NCBI RefSeq assembly: GCF_016744175.1
Contig: NZ_JADGEV010000020.1
Span: 12,228 to 58,969 of the forward strand
Direction of reading: 5' to 3'
DNA length: 46,742 bases
Source: Neptunomonas sp.
GTDB lineage: Bacteria > Pseudomonadota > Gammaproteobacteria > Pseudomonadales > Balneatricaceae
Under the pieces are notes generated by a model, which was given only the letters and a program-made list of their open reading frames with translations, ran no database searches and was not told the DNA's origin. The position numbers and the translations under genes were made by a program. Positions 17,820 through 28,420 of the stretch are shown here, piece after piece (position 1 is the first letter of the stretch; each line of letters begins with the position of its first letter).

Positions 17820-20651
17820 ATGCAAGAAGGCGTAATGGAGTTGCTGTGGAAAAATGCACACCTTTATGGTGGCAACCTTTCCTACATTGAGCAACTATAT
17901 GAAACTTACCTTATGGACCCCAATGCTGTTCCACAGGAATGGCGGGAAGAGTTTGACCGCTTGCCAAAAGTGGGAGAAAGCATTTCTCTGGATGTCCCTC
18001 ATTCACCAGTGCGAGAGCACTTCCTCTATTTAGCTAAAAATCAGAAGCGTTCTCAGCCAGTTGCTGTTAGCAGTGTTTCTTCTGAGCATGAGCAGAAGCA
18101 GATCCGCGTACTTCGTATGATCAATGCTTATCGTGTTCGTGGACATCAGGTAGCTAAAATTGATCCACTAGGAATGATGGAAAGGGAAGATGTCCCTGAT
18201 CTAGAGCTTCGATATCATGAGCTTTCTGAAGCTGATTTCGATACTAAATTCCAGTTAGGGTCTTTGTTTTTTGGCCCTGATGAAGCACCCCTCAAAGATA
18301 TACTCGCTGACCTGAAAAAAACCTACTGTGCAACAGTGGGTGCTGAGTACATGCATATCGTTGATACGCAAGAAAAGCGATGGATTCAGTCTCGTTTAGA
18401 ACCTGTACGTTCTCATCCACAGGTAGAGGTGGGTAAGAAAAAGATGATTCTGGAGCGTTTAACCGCTGCAGAAGGTTTAGAGAAATATCTAGGTTCACGT
18501 TATGCCGGTGCTAAGCGCTTTGGCGTAGAGGGTGGTGAGTCGCTGATCGTTTCATTAAATACGTTGATTCAGCGTGCAGGTAAGCAGGGAGCCAAAGAAG
18601 TTGTTATTGGTATGGCTCACCGAGGACGCTTGAATACGCTGGTTAATATCTTTGGTAAAAACCCAGCAGAATTATTTAGTGAATTTGAAGGTAAGAAGAC
18701 GCTTGAGACGTCAGGTGATGTTAAATATCACCAAGGCTTTTCTTCTAATGTAATGACGGCTGGAGGTGAAGTTCATATTGCGATGGCGTTTAACCCATCC
18801 CATCTTGAAATTTCTGCTCCTGTTGTCGAGGGGTCTGTTCGTGCTCGCCAGGACCGCCGTAGTGATCCTGTAGGAACGACAGTTGTTCCTGTAAACCTTC
18901 ATGGTGACCAAGCATTTGCGGGTCAAGGTGTTGTGATGGAGACATTTCAGATGTCTCAGACTCGCGCCTATAAAACCGGCGGTACGATCCATATTGTGAT
19001 CAATAACCAAGTCGGTTTTACCACGAATAAAAAAGAAGATTCGCGCTCTACTGAATATGCAACAGATGTTGCGAAAATGATTCAGGCTCCAATCTTCCAT
19101 GTTAATGGTGATGATCCAGAAGCTGTACGTTTTGTAACGCAGGTGGCTTTAGATTACCGCAATGAATTTAAAAAAGACGTTGTCATTGATTTGTTCTGTT
19201 ATCGCCGCCGTGGCCATAACGAAGCTGATGAACCATCTGGAACACAGCCGTTAATGTATGCGCAGATCAAAAAGCAGAAAACAACGCGTGATTTGTATGC
19301 GACTCAGCTTATTAACGAAGGCGTAATCACCGCTGAAGAGAGTAAGCTTCAAGAAGTTGAATACCGCAAGTTGCTTGAAGATGGTGAGCATGTTGTTCAA
19401 TCTTTAGTAAAGCAGCCTAATTCTGAGCTGTTTGTTGATTGGCAGCCGTATTTAGGACATGAGTGGTCTTTTGAATGTGATACTCGCGTTGACATTAAGC
19501 TGCTTCAAGAGATTGGTGCTCAGATTTGTGAAACGCCAGAAGGCTTTTCCGTTCAGCGTCAAGTTCAAAAAATTTATGATGATCGTAAGCGTATGGCTGC
19601 GGGTGCAATGGCACTCAATTGGGGAATGGCGGAATCTCTTGCTTATGCCACTATTCTTGCGGAGGGGCATCCTGTTCGTATAACCGGTCAGGATGTTGGT
19701 CGTGGTACTTTCTCTCATCGTCATGCGGTATTACATGATCAGAAGACGCAAGAAACTTACTTGCCATTAGAGAACTTATCATCTGACCAGCCGCGACTGA
19801 CTTTGCATGACTCTTATTTGTCTGAAGAAGCGGTGTTGGCATTCGAATATGGTTACTCAACTACCATGCCTAATGCGTTGGTTATTTGGGAAGCACAATT
19901 TGGTGATTTTGCCAACGGTGCTCAGGTTGTAATAGATCAATTTATTACTAGCGGCGAGCATAAGTGGCAGCGCCTGTGTGGCCTGACATTACTTCTGCCG
20001 CATGGTTTTGAGGGTCAAGGGCCAGAGCATTCTTCAGCACGTTTGGAGCGGTTCTTGCAATTGTCTGCAGAACATAATATTCAGGTGTGTACGCCAACAA
20101 CACCTGCACAGATCTTTCATCTGTTGCGTCGTCAGGTAGTACGTCCGCTTCGCAAACCGTTGATTGTTATGTCACCAAAGAGCTTGCTTCGTCACAAACA
20201 GGCGACATCTACTTTAGAAGAGCTGTCAGAAGGTACATTCCTTCCAGTGATTGGTGAAGTTGATACATTAGCGCCTAAAAAGGTGAAGCGATTGGTTCTT
20301 TGTGGCGGTAAGGTTTATTACGACCTTTACAATCGTCGCGCAGAGCTTGAAAAAGATGATGTTGCAATTGTACGCATAGAGCAGCTTTATCCTTTCCCTG
20401 AAAAGGATTTGGCTGAAACAATCAAAGAATATACCAATCTAGATTCGGTGGTTTGGTGTCAAGAAGAGCCTATGAACCAAGGAGCATGGTATTGCACGCA
20501 ACACCATATGCGCCATGTTCTTCATAAGCATGATTCTTCTATCGCACTTGAAGGTGTTGGTCGTCCAGCATCAGCTGCACCTGCGGTTGGCTATATCTCT
20601 GTGCATGTTGAACAGCAAGAAACACTAGTAAATAAAGCAATCAACGGTTAA
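17820..20651 (+). CDS. sucA: 2-oxoglutarate dehydrogenase E1 component SucA
   Basis: A 943-residue thiamine-diphosphate-dependent decarboxylase of the 2-oxoglutarate dehydrogenase complex. Recognisable parts are the N-terminal E2-docking segment (LYGGNLSYIEQLYETYLMDP), MAHRGRLNTL, the AFNPSHLE loop, and the ThDP-binding region with GDDPEAVRFV and RRGHNEADEPSGTQP. The C-terminal transketolase-like domain has GQDVGRGTFSHRHAVLHDQ and LLPHGFEGQGPEHSSAR. The start at 17820 (MQEGVMELLW) matches the MQESVMQRMW-type start of Pseudomonas SucA; a second ATG 15 nt on has a closer Shine-Dalgarno. An intrinsic terminator follows before sucB. Confidence 0.97.
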   Translation: MQEGVMELLWKNAHLYGGNLSYIEQLYETYLMDPNAVPQEWREEFDRLPKVGESISLDVPHSPVREHFLYLAKNQKRSQPVAVSSVSSEHEQKQIRVLRMINAYRVRGHQVAKIDPLGMMEREDVPDLELRYHELSEADFDTKFQLGSLFFGPDEAPLKDILADLKKTYCATVGAEYMHIVDTQEKRWIQSRLEPVRSHPQVEVGKKKMILERLTAAEGLEKYLGSRYAGAKRFGVEGGESLIVSLNTLIQRAGKQGAKEVVIGMAHRGRLNTLVNIFGKNPAELFSEFEGKKTLETSGDVKYHQGFSSNVMTAGGEVHIAMAFNPSHLEISAPVVEGSVRARQDRRSDPVGTTVVPVNLHGDQAFAGQGVVMETFQMSQTRAYKTGGTIHIVINNQVGFTTNKKEDSRSTEYATDVAKMIQAPIFHVNGDDPEAVRFVTQVALDYRNEFKKDVVIDLFCYRRRGHNEADEPSGTQPLMYAQIKKQKTTRDLYATQLINEGVITAEESKLQEVEYRKLLEDGEHVVQSLVKQPNSELFVDWQPYLGHEWSFECDTRVDIKLLQEIGAQICETPEGFSVQRQVQKIYDDRKRMAAGAMALNWGMAESLAYATILAEGHPVRITGQDVGRGTFSHRHAVLHDQKTQETYLPLENLSSDQPRLTLHDSYLSEEAVLAFEYGYSTTMPNALVIWEAQFGDFANGAQVVIDQFITSGEHKWQRLCGLTLLLPHGFEGQGPEHSSARLERFLQLSAEHNIQVCTPTTPAQIFHLLRRQVVRPLRKPLIVMSPKSLLRHKQATSTLEELSEGTFLPVIGEVDTLAPKKVKRLVLCGGKVYYDLYNRRAELEKDDVAIVRIEQLYPFPEKDLAETIKEYTNLDSVVWCQEEPMNQGAWYCTQHHMRHVLHKHDSSIALEGVGRPASAAPAVGYISVHVEQQETLVNKAING

Positions 20652-20655
20652 TGAC

Positions 20656-20686
20656 AAAGCTGCCTACAATTAAGGGCAGCTTTTTG
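20656..20686 (+). terminator. Intrinsic terminator between sucA and sucB
   Basis: A perfect 9-bp stem AAAGCTGCC/GGCAGCTTT (20656-20664, 20675-20683) with a 10-nt loop runs into T5, just after the sucA stop and 19 nt before sucB. It should lower read-through from sucA into sucB-lpd. Confidence 0.8.
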
Positions 20687-20704
20687 AGCATATAAGGAAT
20701 AGAA

Positions 20705-21916
20705 ATGTCCATCGAAATTAAAGCCCCTACATTTCCTGAATCGGTTGCGGACGGTACTGTTGCGACTTGGCATAAACAACCAGGTGAAGCATGTTCTGCT
20801 GATGACCTGATTGTAGATATTGAAACTGATAAAGTAGTATTAGAAGTAGTAGCACCGCAAGATGGTGTTATTAAAGAAATACTTAAAGGCGAAGGCGATA
20901 CTGTTCTTAGCGATGAGATTATTGCTGTTTTTGAAGCTGGCGCTGCTGCTTCAGCAGCCGCTCCTGCTGCTGGTACTGCTTCAGCGGACGCTGGAGATGC
21001 TGATAAGGTTGGCCCAGCTGCACGTAAATTGATTGATGAAAATAATCTTGATGCAAACCAGATTCCTGGTACAGGGAAAAATGGTGGTATTACAAAAGAA
21101 GACGTATTGAGCTTTATGAAATCGGGTGCGCCAGCCGCTGCTACTGCAGCAGCACCGGCAGCACCTAAAGCCGCTGCTCCAGCGCCTGTAGCTATCAACG
21201 TTGCAGCTGGTGAGCGTGTAGAGAAGCGTGTTCCTATGACACGCTTGCGCGCCACTATTGCTAAGCGTTTGGTTGAAGCTCAGCAAACAGCCGCCATGTT
21301 AACGACTTATAACGAAGTTAATATGAAGCCTGTTATGGAGCTTCGTAAGCAATACAAAGAGTTATTTGAGAAAACCCATAATGGTACGCGTCTTGGCTTT
21401 ATGTCTTTCTTCGTGAAAGCCGTAACTGAAGCGCTTAAACGTTTCCCAGCTGTTAACGCGTCTATCGATGGTAATGACATGGTTTACCATGGTTATCAGG
21501 ACATTGGCGTAGCTGTATCAACTGACCGTGGTTTGATGGTTCCAGTTCTGCGTGATACTGATGGCATGGGTCTTTCTGATATAGAAGCCACGATTGCTGA
21601 TTTCGGTAAGCGTGGTCGTGACGGTAAATTGGGCCTGCATGATATGCAAGGTGGTACTTTTACTATCACTAATGGCGGAACATTCGGCTCATTAATGTCT
21701 ACACCTATTCTTAACCCGCCACAAACTGCGATTCTGGGAATGCATAAAATTCAGGATCGTCCTATGGCTGTGAACGGTGAAGTTGTGATTCTTCCAATGA
21801 TGTATCTCGCATTGTCATACGACCATCGTATGATTGATGGCAAAGAGGCGGTACAATTCCTTGTTACTGTTAAGAGTCTGCTGGAAGATCCTGCTCGCAT
21901 TCTCCTTGATGTGTAA
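20705..21916 (+). CDS. sucB: Dihydrolipoyllysine succinyltransferase (E2) SucB
   Basis: A 403-residue core of the 2-oxoglutarate dehydrogenase complex. One lipoyl domain is present, with lipoyl-lysine Lys43 in [11 protein letters not shown]. An Ala/Pro-rich linker follows, then the peripheral subunit-binding domain (around 108-140, [14 protein letters not shown]), a second Ala/Pro linker, and the acyltransferase domain with catalytic His374 and Asp378 in [16 protein letters not shown] single lipoyl domain is the usual number for SucB. A long antisense open frame over the linkers is a composition artefact. Confidence 0.97.
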   Translation: MSIEIKAPTFPESVADGTVATWHKQPGEACSADDLIVDIETDKVVLEVVAPQDGVIKEILKGEGDTVLSDEIIAVFEAGAAASAAAPAAGTASADAGDADKVGPAARKLIDENNLDANQIPGTGKNGGITKEDVLSFMKSGAPAAATAAAPAAPKAAAPAPVAINVAAGERVEKRVPMTRLRATIAKRLVEAQQTAAMLTTYNEVNMKPVMELRKQYKELFEKTHNGTRLGFMSFFVKAVTEALKRFPAVNASIDGNDMVYHGYQDIGVAVSTDRGLMVPVLRDTDGMGLSDIEATIADFGKRGRDGKLGLHDMQGGTFTITNGGTFGSLMSTPILNPPQTAILGMHKIQDRPMAVNGEVVILPMMYLALSYDHRMIDGKEAVQFLVTVKSLLEDPARILLDV

Positions 21917-21945
21917 TTTCAACCCTGTAACCAACGTGAGAATAG

Positions 21946-23394
<1,449 letters not shown>

Positions 23395-23425
23395 TTTAGT
23401 ACATTATTAAAAACGTTTATAAAGT

Positions 23426-23505
23426 TTTGACCGGGTGAAAGCTCGGTCAAATTAGCGAGAGCTTGTCGTAAGCCTTGTGGGCTGGGCTAGTTTTGACTGG
23501 CCCAG
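23426..23505 (+). other. Two tandem stem-loops between lpd and sucC
   Basis: The first stem is TTTGACCG/CGGTCAAA (23426-23433, 23444-23451). The second is a 9-bp stem CTGGGCTAG/CTGGCCCAG with one wobble and a TTTTGA loop (23482-23490, 23497-23505). Neither has a convincing U-tract, so processing sites, partial barriers or stabilising structures fit better than strong terminators. Confidence 0.6.
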
Positions 23506-23536
23506 AATAATCATAGACAACACAACGGACTAGAGC

Positions 23537-24703
23537 ATGAATCTTCACGAGTATCAAGGCAAACAGTTGTTTGCTCAATATGGTCTGCCTGTATCTAAAG
23601 GTTACGCGGTAGACACTCCGGAAGCTGCAGTAGAAGCAGCTAATAAAATCGGCGGTGACAAATGGGTTGTAAAAGCTCAGGTTCACGCAGGTGGCCGTGG
23701 TAAAGCAGGCGGAGTTAAGCTGGTTGAAACACCAGAAGCTGCAAAAGAATTCGCTGCTAATTGGTTAGGTAAAAACCTAGTAACTTATCAGACTGATGCT
23801 AATGGTCAGCCTGTAACTAAAATATTGGTTGAAACATGTACTGATATCGCTGAAGAGCTATATTTGGGTGCTGTTGTTGATCGTTCTTCACGTCGTATCG
23901 TTTTCATGGCCTCTACTGAAGGTGGTGTTGAAATCGAGAAAGTTGCTGAAGAATCACCAGAAAAAATCTTGAAAGCAACCGTAGATCCTTTGACTGGCGC
24001 TCAGCCATACCAGGCTCGCGAATTAGCTTTTCAGTTAGGTTTGAAGGGTGACCAGATTAAGCAGTTCACTAAGATCTTCTTAGGTCTAGCTAAGATGTTT
24101 GAAGAGAAAGATCTGGCTTTGCTTGAGATCAACCCTCTTGTTATTACTGATGCCGGTAATTTACATTGCCTCGATGCGAAAATTGCTATCGATGGCAACG
24201 CTGTATACCGTCACAAAGATCTTCAGGAAATGCACGATCCTTCACAAGAAGATGCTCGAGAAGCTCACGCGGCTACTTGGGATCTTAACTATGTTGCACT
24301 GGATGGTACTATCGGTTGCATGGTAAACGGTGCTGGTTTGGCTATGGGTACAATGGACATCGTAGCAACACACGGTGGCTTCCCTGCTAACTTTCTTGAT
24401 GTTGGTGGTGGTGCAACAAAAGAACGTGTTACTGAAGCGTTCAAAATCATTCTAGCTGACGACAAAGTTAAAGCGGTTTTGGTTAACATCTTTGGTGGTA
24501 TTGTACGTTGTGACCTTATTGCTGAAGGGATCATCGGTGCTGTTAAAGAGGTCGGTGTAACCGTACCTGTTGTAGTACGTTTAGAAGGTAACAATGCTGA
24601 GTTAGGCGCACAGCGCTTAGCTGAGTCTGGTTTGGATATCATTGCTGCTACTAGTCTGACAGATGCTGCTCAGCAAGCAGTTAAAGCAGCGGGGGGTAAG
24701 TAA
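23537..24703 (+). CDS. sucC: Succinate-CoA ligase beta subunit SucC
   Basis: A 388-residue ATP-grasp subunit of succinyl-CoA synthetase. The N-terminus [19 protein letters not shown] and the [17 protein letters not shown] nucleotide loop are diagnostic. The C-terminal flavodoxin-like domain contains [16 protein letters not shown] and LEGNNAELG. With SucD it makes ATP or GTP by substrate-level phosphorylation while releasing succinate. The sucD start lies 2 nt after its stop, so the pair is tightly coupled. Confidence 0.97.
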   Translation: MNLHEYQGKQLFAQYGLPVSKGYAVDTPEAAVEAANKIGGDKWVVKAQVHAGGRGKAGGVKLVETPEAAKEFAANWLGKNLVTYQTDANGQPVTKILVETCTDIAEELYLGAVVDRSSRRIVFMASTEGGVEIEKVAEESPEKILKATVDPLTGAQPYQARELAFQLGLKGDQIKQFTKIFLGLAKMFEEKDLALLEINPLVITDAGNLHCLDAKIAIDGNAVYRHKDLQEMHDPSQEDAREAHAATWDLNYVALDGTIGCMVNGAGLAMGTMDIVATHGGFPANFLDVGGGATKERVTEAFKIILADDKVKAVLVNIFGGIVRCDLIAEGIIGAVKEVGVTVPVVVRLEGNNAELGAQRLAESGLDIIAATSLTDAAQQAVKAAGGK

Positions 24704-24705
24704 TA

Positions 24706-25578
24706 ATGTCCATTCTGATTAATAAAGATACTAAGGTTATCTGTCAGGGTTTCACTGGTGGTCAGGGTACTTTCCACTCTGAACAAGCAATTGCTTACGG
24801 TACTAAAATGGTCGGTGGTGTTACACCGGGTAAAGGCGGTACTGAGCATTTGGGTCGTCCTGTATTTAATACAGTTAAAGAAGCAGTAGACGCAACGGGT
24901 GCTGATGCATCTGTTATCTACGTTCCTGCTGCATTTTGTAAAGATTCAATTCTTGAAGCGGCTACTTCTGGCATCAAGCTGATCGTTTGTATTACTGAAC
25001 ATATTCCAGTTATGGATATGCTGCAGTGCAAAGTAAAGTGTGATGAGCTAGGCGTTCGTCTAATTGGTCCTAACTGCCCAGGTGTTATCACTCCGGGTGA
25101 ATGTAAGATTGGTATCATGCCTGGCCATATTCACTTGCCAGGTAAAGTGGGTATCGTTTCTCGCTCTGGTACATTGACGTATGAAGCTGTTAAGCAGACT
25201 ACGGATGCAGGTTTTGGCCAATCTACTTGTGTAGGTATTGGTGGTGACCCTATTCCTGGCGCTAACTTCATTGATATTCTGGAAATGTTCCAGAATGATC
25301 CACAGACTGAAGCGATTGTAATGATCGGTGAGATCGGTGGTTCTGCTGAAGAAGAAGCTGCTGCTTATATTAAAGCAAACGTGACTAAGCCTGTTGTTTC
25401 TTACATTGCAGGTGTTACTGCTCCTGTAGGTAAGCGCATGGGTCATGCTGGCGCAATTATCTCTGGCGGTAAAGGTACTGCAGATGAGAAATTTGCAGCA
25501 CTTGAAGATGCGGGTGTTAAAACAGTACGCTCTTTAGCTGATATCGGCAAAGCGCTATCTGACGTTACCGGTTGGTAA
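24706..25578 (+). CDS. sucD: Succinate-CoA ligase alpha subunit SucD
   Basis: A 290-residue CoA-binding subunit. The Rossmann CoA domain opens with [21 protein letters not shown]. The phosphorylated active-site histidine is His247 in [20 protein letters not shown]. The segment [20 protein letters not shown] is family-typical. It is the last gene of the TCA cluster, followed by a strong tetraloop terminator. Confidence 0.97.
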   Translation: MSILINKDTKVICQGFTGGQGTFHSEQAIAYGTKMVGGVTPGKGGTEHLGRPVFNTVKEAVDATGADASVIYVPAAFCKDSILEAATSGIKLIVCITEHIPVMDMLQCKVKCDELGVRLIGPNCPGVITPGECKIGIMPGHIHLPGKVGIVSRSGTLTYEAVKQTTDAGFGQSTCVGIGGDPIPGANFIDILEMFQNDPQTEAIVMIGEIGGSAEEEAAAYIKANVTKPVVSYIAGVTAPVGKRMGHAGAIISGGKGTADEKFAALEDAGVKTVRSLADIGKALSDVTGW

Positions 25579-25593
25579 GTTAGTCAAGTACAT

Positions 25594-25619
25594 AAAAGGC
25601 AGCTTCGGCTGCCTTTTTG
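25594..25619 (+). terminator. Intrinsic terminator after sucD (TTCG tetraloop)
   Basis: A perfect 10-bp stem AAAAGGCAGC/GCTGCCTTTT is closed by a TTCG tetraloop (25594-25617) with trailing T. It ends the suc operon. Confidence 0.93.
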
Positions 25620-25665
25620 CGTTATGGTGAGCTGATTATTATTTGCTGATTTTCAGGCGTTATCC

Positions 25666-26835
25666 GTGAACTCTCCCTTAAGCATTATTGTCATTGCCCA
25701 GTTACTGGGCACCTCCTTGTGGTTTACGCCAAATGGTGTGGCCAGCGCTCTTATGGTCAATTGGGAGTTATCTCTTAATCAGCTGGGATACTTAACGAGT
25801 GCTGTACAATTTGGGTTTATTATTGGCACATTATTTGTTGCTTTTAGTGGTCTTGCTGATCGATATCGTGCCAGCCGAATTTTCACAATCAGTGCTGTAT
25901 TAGGAGCGCTGTTTAATGCACTTTTTATTGTATCCCAAGGGAGTTTTACATCAGCATTACTATGGCGATTTTTGACAGGTATTTGCCTTGCAGGTATTTA
26001 CCCTTTAGGGATGAAGTTAGTCGTTAGCTGGGTACCGAACAAAACAGGCCATGCACTAGCGTGGTTAGTAGGAATGCTGACGTTAGGGACTAGCTTGCCT
26101 CACGCAATGCGAGGCATGAGCAGTGGTTTTGACTGGCAGTGGGTTGTGCTGGGCGCGTCATTATTGGCACTGGTGTCTGCTTTTATGATTTATCGGCTGG
26201 GCGAGGGGACGCACTTACCGGCAAGTTCTGTGATGATATTAAAGGGTAAGGCGCTTGCCGCATTTCGAGTACCTGAGTTTAGGGCGGCCGCTTTAGCTTA
26301 TTTTGGACACTGTTGGGAACTCTATGCTTTTTGGACTCTCCTGCCTGTTATTGTTCTAGCAACACTTGAGCAAGCCAGTCTTTCTTTATATTACGCACCA
26401 TGGGTATCTTTCATTATCGTCGCGATAGGAATGCCGGGATGTTTAATAGCAGGGCTTTTAAGCCGTGAATGGGGTAGTGCTAAAACGGCATATTTGATGC
26501 TATTTATTTCAGGGATAATCTGCTTTATTTGGCCATTCTTTGCTGAATCTAGCATTGTTTTGGTTCTATTCTTGCTGTTGCTATGGGGAGCGACTGTGAT
26601 TGCTGATTCGGCTCAATATTCCGCACTGGCAGCGGCTAGCTGTCCTAAGGAGTATTTGGGTAGTGCTTTGTCTCTTATGAACAGCATTGGGTTTTTGATG
26701 ACTATTTTTTCTATTTCGTTAACCACCATGCTGTATTCACATATAGGTAACTATGTAGCTTGGTTAATGTTACCCGGACCGCTTGTTGGTCTGTGGAGTA
26801 TGCGTATGCTTTTAATCTCAGATCCAACTAAATAA
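25666..26835 (+). CDS. MFS transporter
   Basis: A 389-residue integral membrane protein with about 12 hydrophobic segments in two halves. The major-facilitator loop 2-3 signature is recognisable as GLADRYRASR after TM2. A charged loop (residues about 180-200) separates the halves. It starts at GTG 25666 with CAGG upstream. It has no operon partner: it follows the suc terminator and converges with the retropepsin-like gene. The substrate cannot be assigned. Confidence 0.85.
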   Translation: MNSPLSIIVIAQLLGTSLWFTPNGVASALMVNWELSLNQLGYLTSAVQFGFIIGTLFVAFSGLADRYRASRIFTISAVLGALFNALFIVSQGSFTSALLWRFLTGICLAGIYPLGMKLVVSWVPNKTGHALAWLVGMLTLGTSLPHAMRGMSSGFDWQWVVLGASLLALVSAFMIYRLGEGTHLPASSVMILKGKALAAFRVPEFRAAALAYFGHCWELYAFWTLLPVIVLATLEQASLSLYYAPWVSFIIVAIGMPGCLIAGLLSREWGSAKTAYLMLFISGIICFIWPFFAESSIVLVLFLLLLWGATVIADSAQYSALAAASCPKEYLGSALSLMNSIGFLMTIFSISLTTMLYSHIGNYVAWLMLPGPLVGLWSMRMLLISDPTK

Positions 26836-26867
26836 TGAAAATTAATCACACCTGCTGTTTGGGGCCA

Positions 26868-27347
26868 TTAGTTTGGAATATTTAACTCTAATGTATCGCC
26901 GGATTGCTGTAACTCCAAATGCTTAAGAAAGCTCATGCCTAACAAAGCCGTTTCGCCGTTCATATAGGGGTTGATATGTCCTCGTACATTAGTTAACACT
27001 ATATGGCCCAATTGCACCCTGTCTATTAAGGTTGAATAAACCTCAATTGAGCCGTTTGCGGTACCGACTTGCACAGCAGAGCCTTTCTCAAGCCCTATTC
27101 GCTCCGCTATATTTTCAGGAACGCTGATGACGGTAGCGCCAGTATCCAGCAAAAAAACTATGGGCTGTTCATTTACGAGTCCAGAGGCGACATAATGTCC
27201 TTGTCTATTTCGTTTAAGTACAACGGGTGTACCTAAATCGACATTGGCTGCTGATAATACTTGATTAGGATTTTGCTGCTCGTATAACCAATTATTAAAT
27301 AGCAGGGTGAGAAGGGCAAGTGCAACTAGCCAAGTCAGGTGGCGCAT
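26868..27347 (-). CDS. Retropepsin-like aspartic protease, membrane-anchored
   Basis: A 159-residue clan AA protease homologue. An N-terminal hydrophobic anchor spans about 4-20. The catalytic motif is FLLDTGATVISVP, with Asp68-Thr69-Gly70. The C-terminal flap/dimer region has ALLGMSFLKHLELQQ, as expected for the TIGR02281-type bacterial family. Single-domain retropepsins act as homodimers, here presumably in the periplasm. It is divergent from the YiiX-like gene with about 145 bp between. Substrate unknown. Confidence 0.85.
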   Translation of the reverse strand: MRHLTWLVALALLTLLFNNWLYEQQNPNQVLSAANVDLGTPVVLKRNRQGHYVASGLVNEQPIVFLLDTGATVISVPENIAERIGLEKGSAVQVGTANGSIEVYSTLIDRVQLGHIVLTNVRGHINPYMNGETALLGMSFLKHLELQQSGDTLELNIPN

Positions 27348-27492
27348 AATGCTAGAGACCTTATCTATAGTAGTAATTTATTTGTCCTCTTATCATTTTC
27401 ATCATTAGAAAGCTGTATAAAGGTAAAGTTCATTGAGCAGGGAGTCTGGCCTATACTCATAACAGTATCAGGTAATACCCTACGGAGATATT

Positions 27493-28353
27493 ATGCGGCC
27501 TATGTTGGAAAATGTTGGATCTATGCTGGCAGAGTATTTGTCGGCTGCACGAGACGACAATACATTTGTAGCGACAAGTTCGCCAGAAAAGTTGGCATCC
27601 AGTATTAAAAAAGGTGATGTGTTGTTGGTCGAAGGTACAAGCCGAGTAAGTACGGCGATTAAATACCTTACCCAATCTACATGGTCTCATGCTGCTGTGT
27701 ATATTGGCGATAGTATGGATTTGTTGGACCAGCCTGACGAGGCTAGAACACTCATTGAAGCAGATATTATTGAGGGCGTTAGAGCGATTCCTCTAAGTAC
27801 TTACTATGATCAGCATACGCGTATTTGCCGGCCTGCAGGTCTTTCAGGGCATGAAATAGATGATGTGATTAAATATTTGGTATCACGTTTAGGCGATCAG
27901 TATGATCGTAAAAATATTTTTGATCTAGCTCGATATCTTTTTCCGACACCCCCTATTCCAACACGTTGGAGGCGGCAGTTACTTCAGCTAGGAAGTGGCG
28001 ATCCTACACGTGCAATTTGTTCATCCTTAATAGCTGAAGCTTTTCAGTCTGTGCATTATCCGATACTTCCCTCGGTTGTGAATGGCGAGGAAATAGGTCA
28101 AAGAGAAAGAATGCTATATAGCCGGCACTCTAGCTTATTTACACCAAGAGATTTTGATGTGTCGCCTTATTTTAAGGTGATTAAACCCATGTTGGAAAAA
28201 AGCTTTAATTACCACAATATTGTTTGTTGGGGGGATCCGTTACCCAGTAGTAATGCATTGGCAATAGAATCTGAAAAAGAAAGTGTCATTATTGCACCTG
28301 TTTCTGTTGATAGTTCGACTGTTAACTCTTCCAGCAAGACATTAAGTAATTAG
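27493..28353 (+). CDS. YiiX/YebB-like (permuted NlpC/P60, papain-fold) protein
   Basis: A 286-residue protein with the circularly permuted NlpC/P60 pattern of the YiiX family (Pfam Peptidase_C92 type). Features are IKKGDVLLVEG (38-48), STWSHAAVYIG with candidate catalytic His66, a GDQYD segment (134-138), and RAICSSLIAEAF with candidate nucleophile Cys176. There is no clear signal peptide. Members are proposed amidases or thioesterases acting on lipid- or peptide-like substrates. It is followed 67 nt later by a Ycf46-type AAA+ ATPase on the same strand, so co-expression is likely. The Ser/Thr-rich C-terminal tail (about 255-286) looks disordered. Confidence 0.75.
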   Translation: MRPMLENVGSMLAEYLSAARDDNTFVATSSPEKLASSIKKGDVLLVEGTSRVSTAIKYLTQSTWSHAAVYIGDSMDLLDQPDEARTLIEADIIEGVRAIPLSTYYDQHTRICRPAGLSGHEIDDVIKYLVSRLGDQYDRKNIFDLARYLFPTPPIPTRWRRQLLQLGSGDPTRAICSSLIAEAFQSVHYPILPSVVNGEEIGQRERMLYSRHSSLFTPRDFDVSPYFKVIKPMLEKSFNYHNIVCWGDPLPSSNALAIESEKESVIIAPVSVDSSTVNSSSKTLSN

Positions 28354-28420
28354 TGTGTAAAGAAGCAAATGTGAATATTAAACAGTAAATACAATCGTTT
28401 ATGTAATAGAGAAATTATTA

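Noticed and set aside
20641-21255. 204-codon open frame antisense to sucB
   Set aside because: It is Ala/Ser/Pro-rich and mirrors the Ala/Pro linkers of SucB; the sense strand is an intact, highly conserved gene.
27339-27608. 89-codon frame spanning the retropepsin/YiiX intergenic region
   Set aside because: It overlaps the start of the YiiX-like gene in another frame, and the translation is unconvincing.
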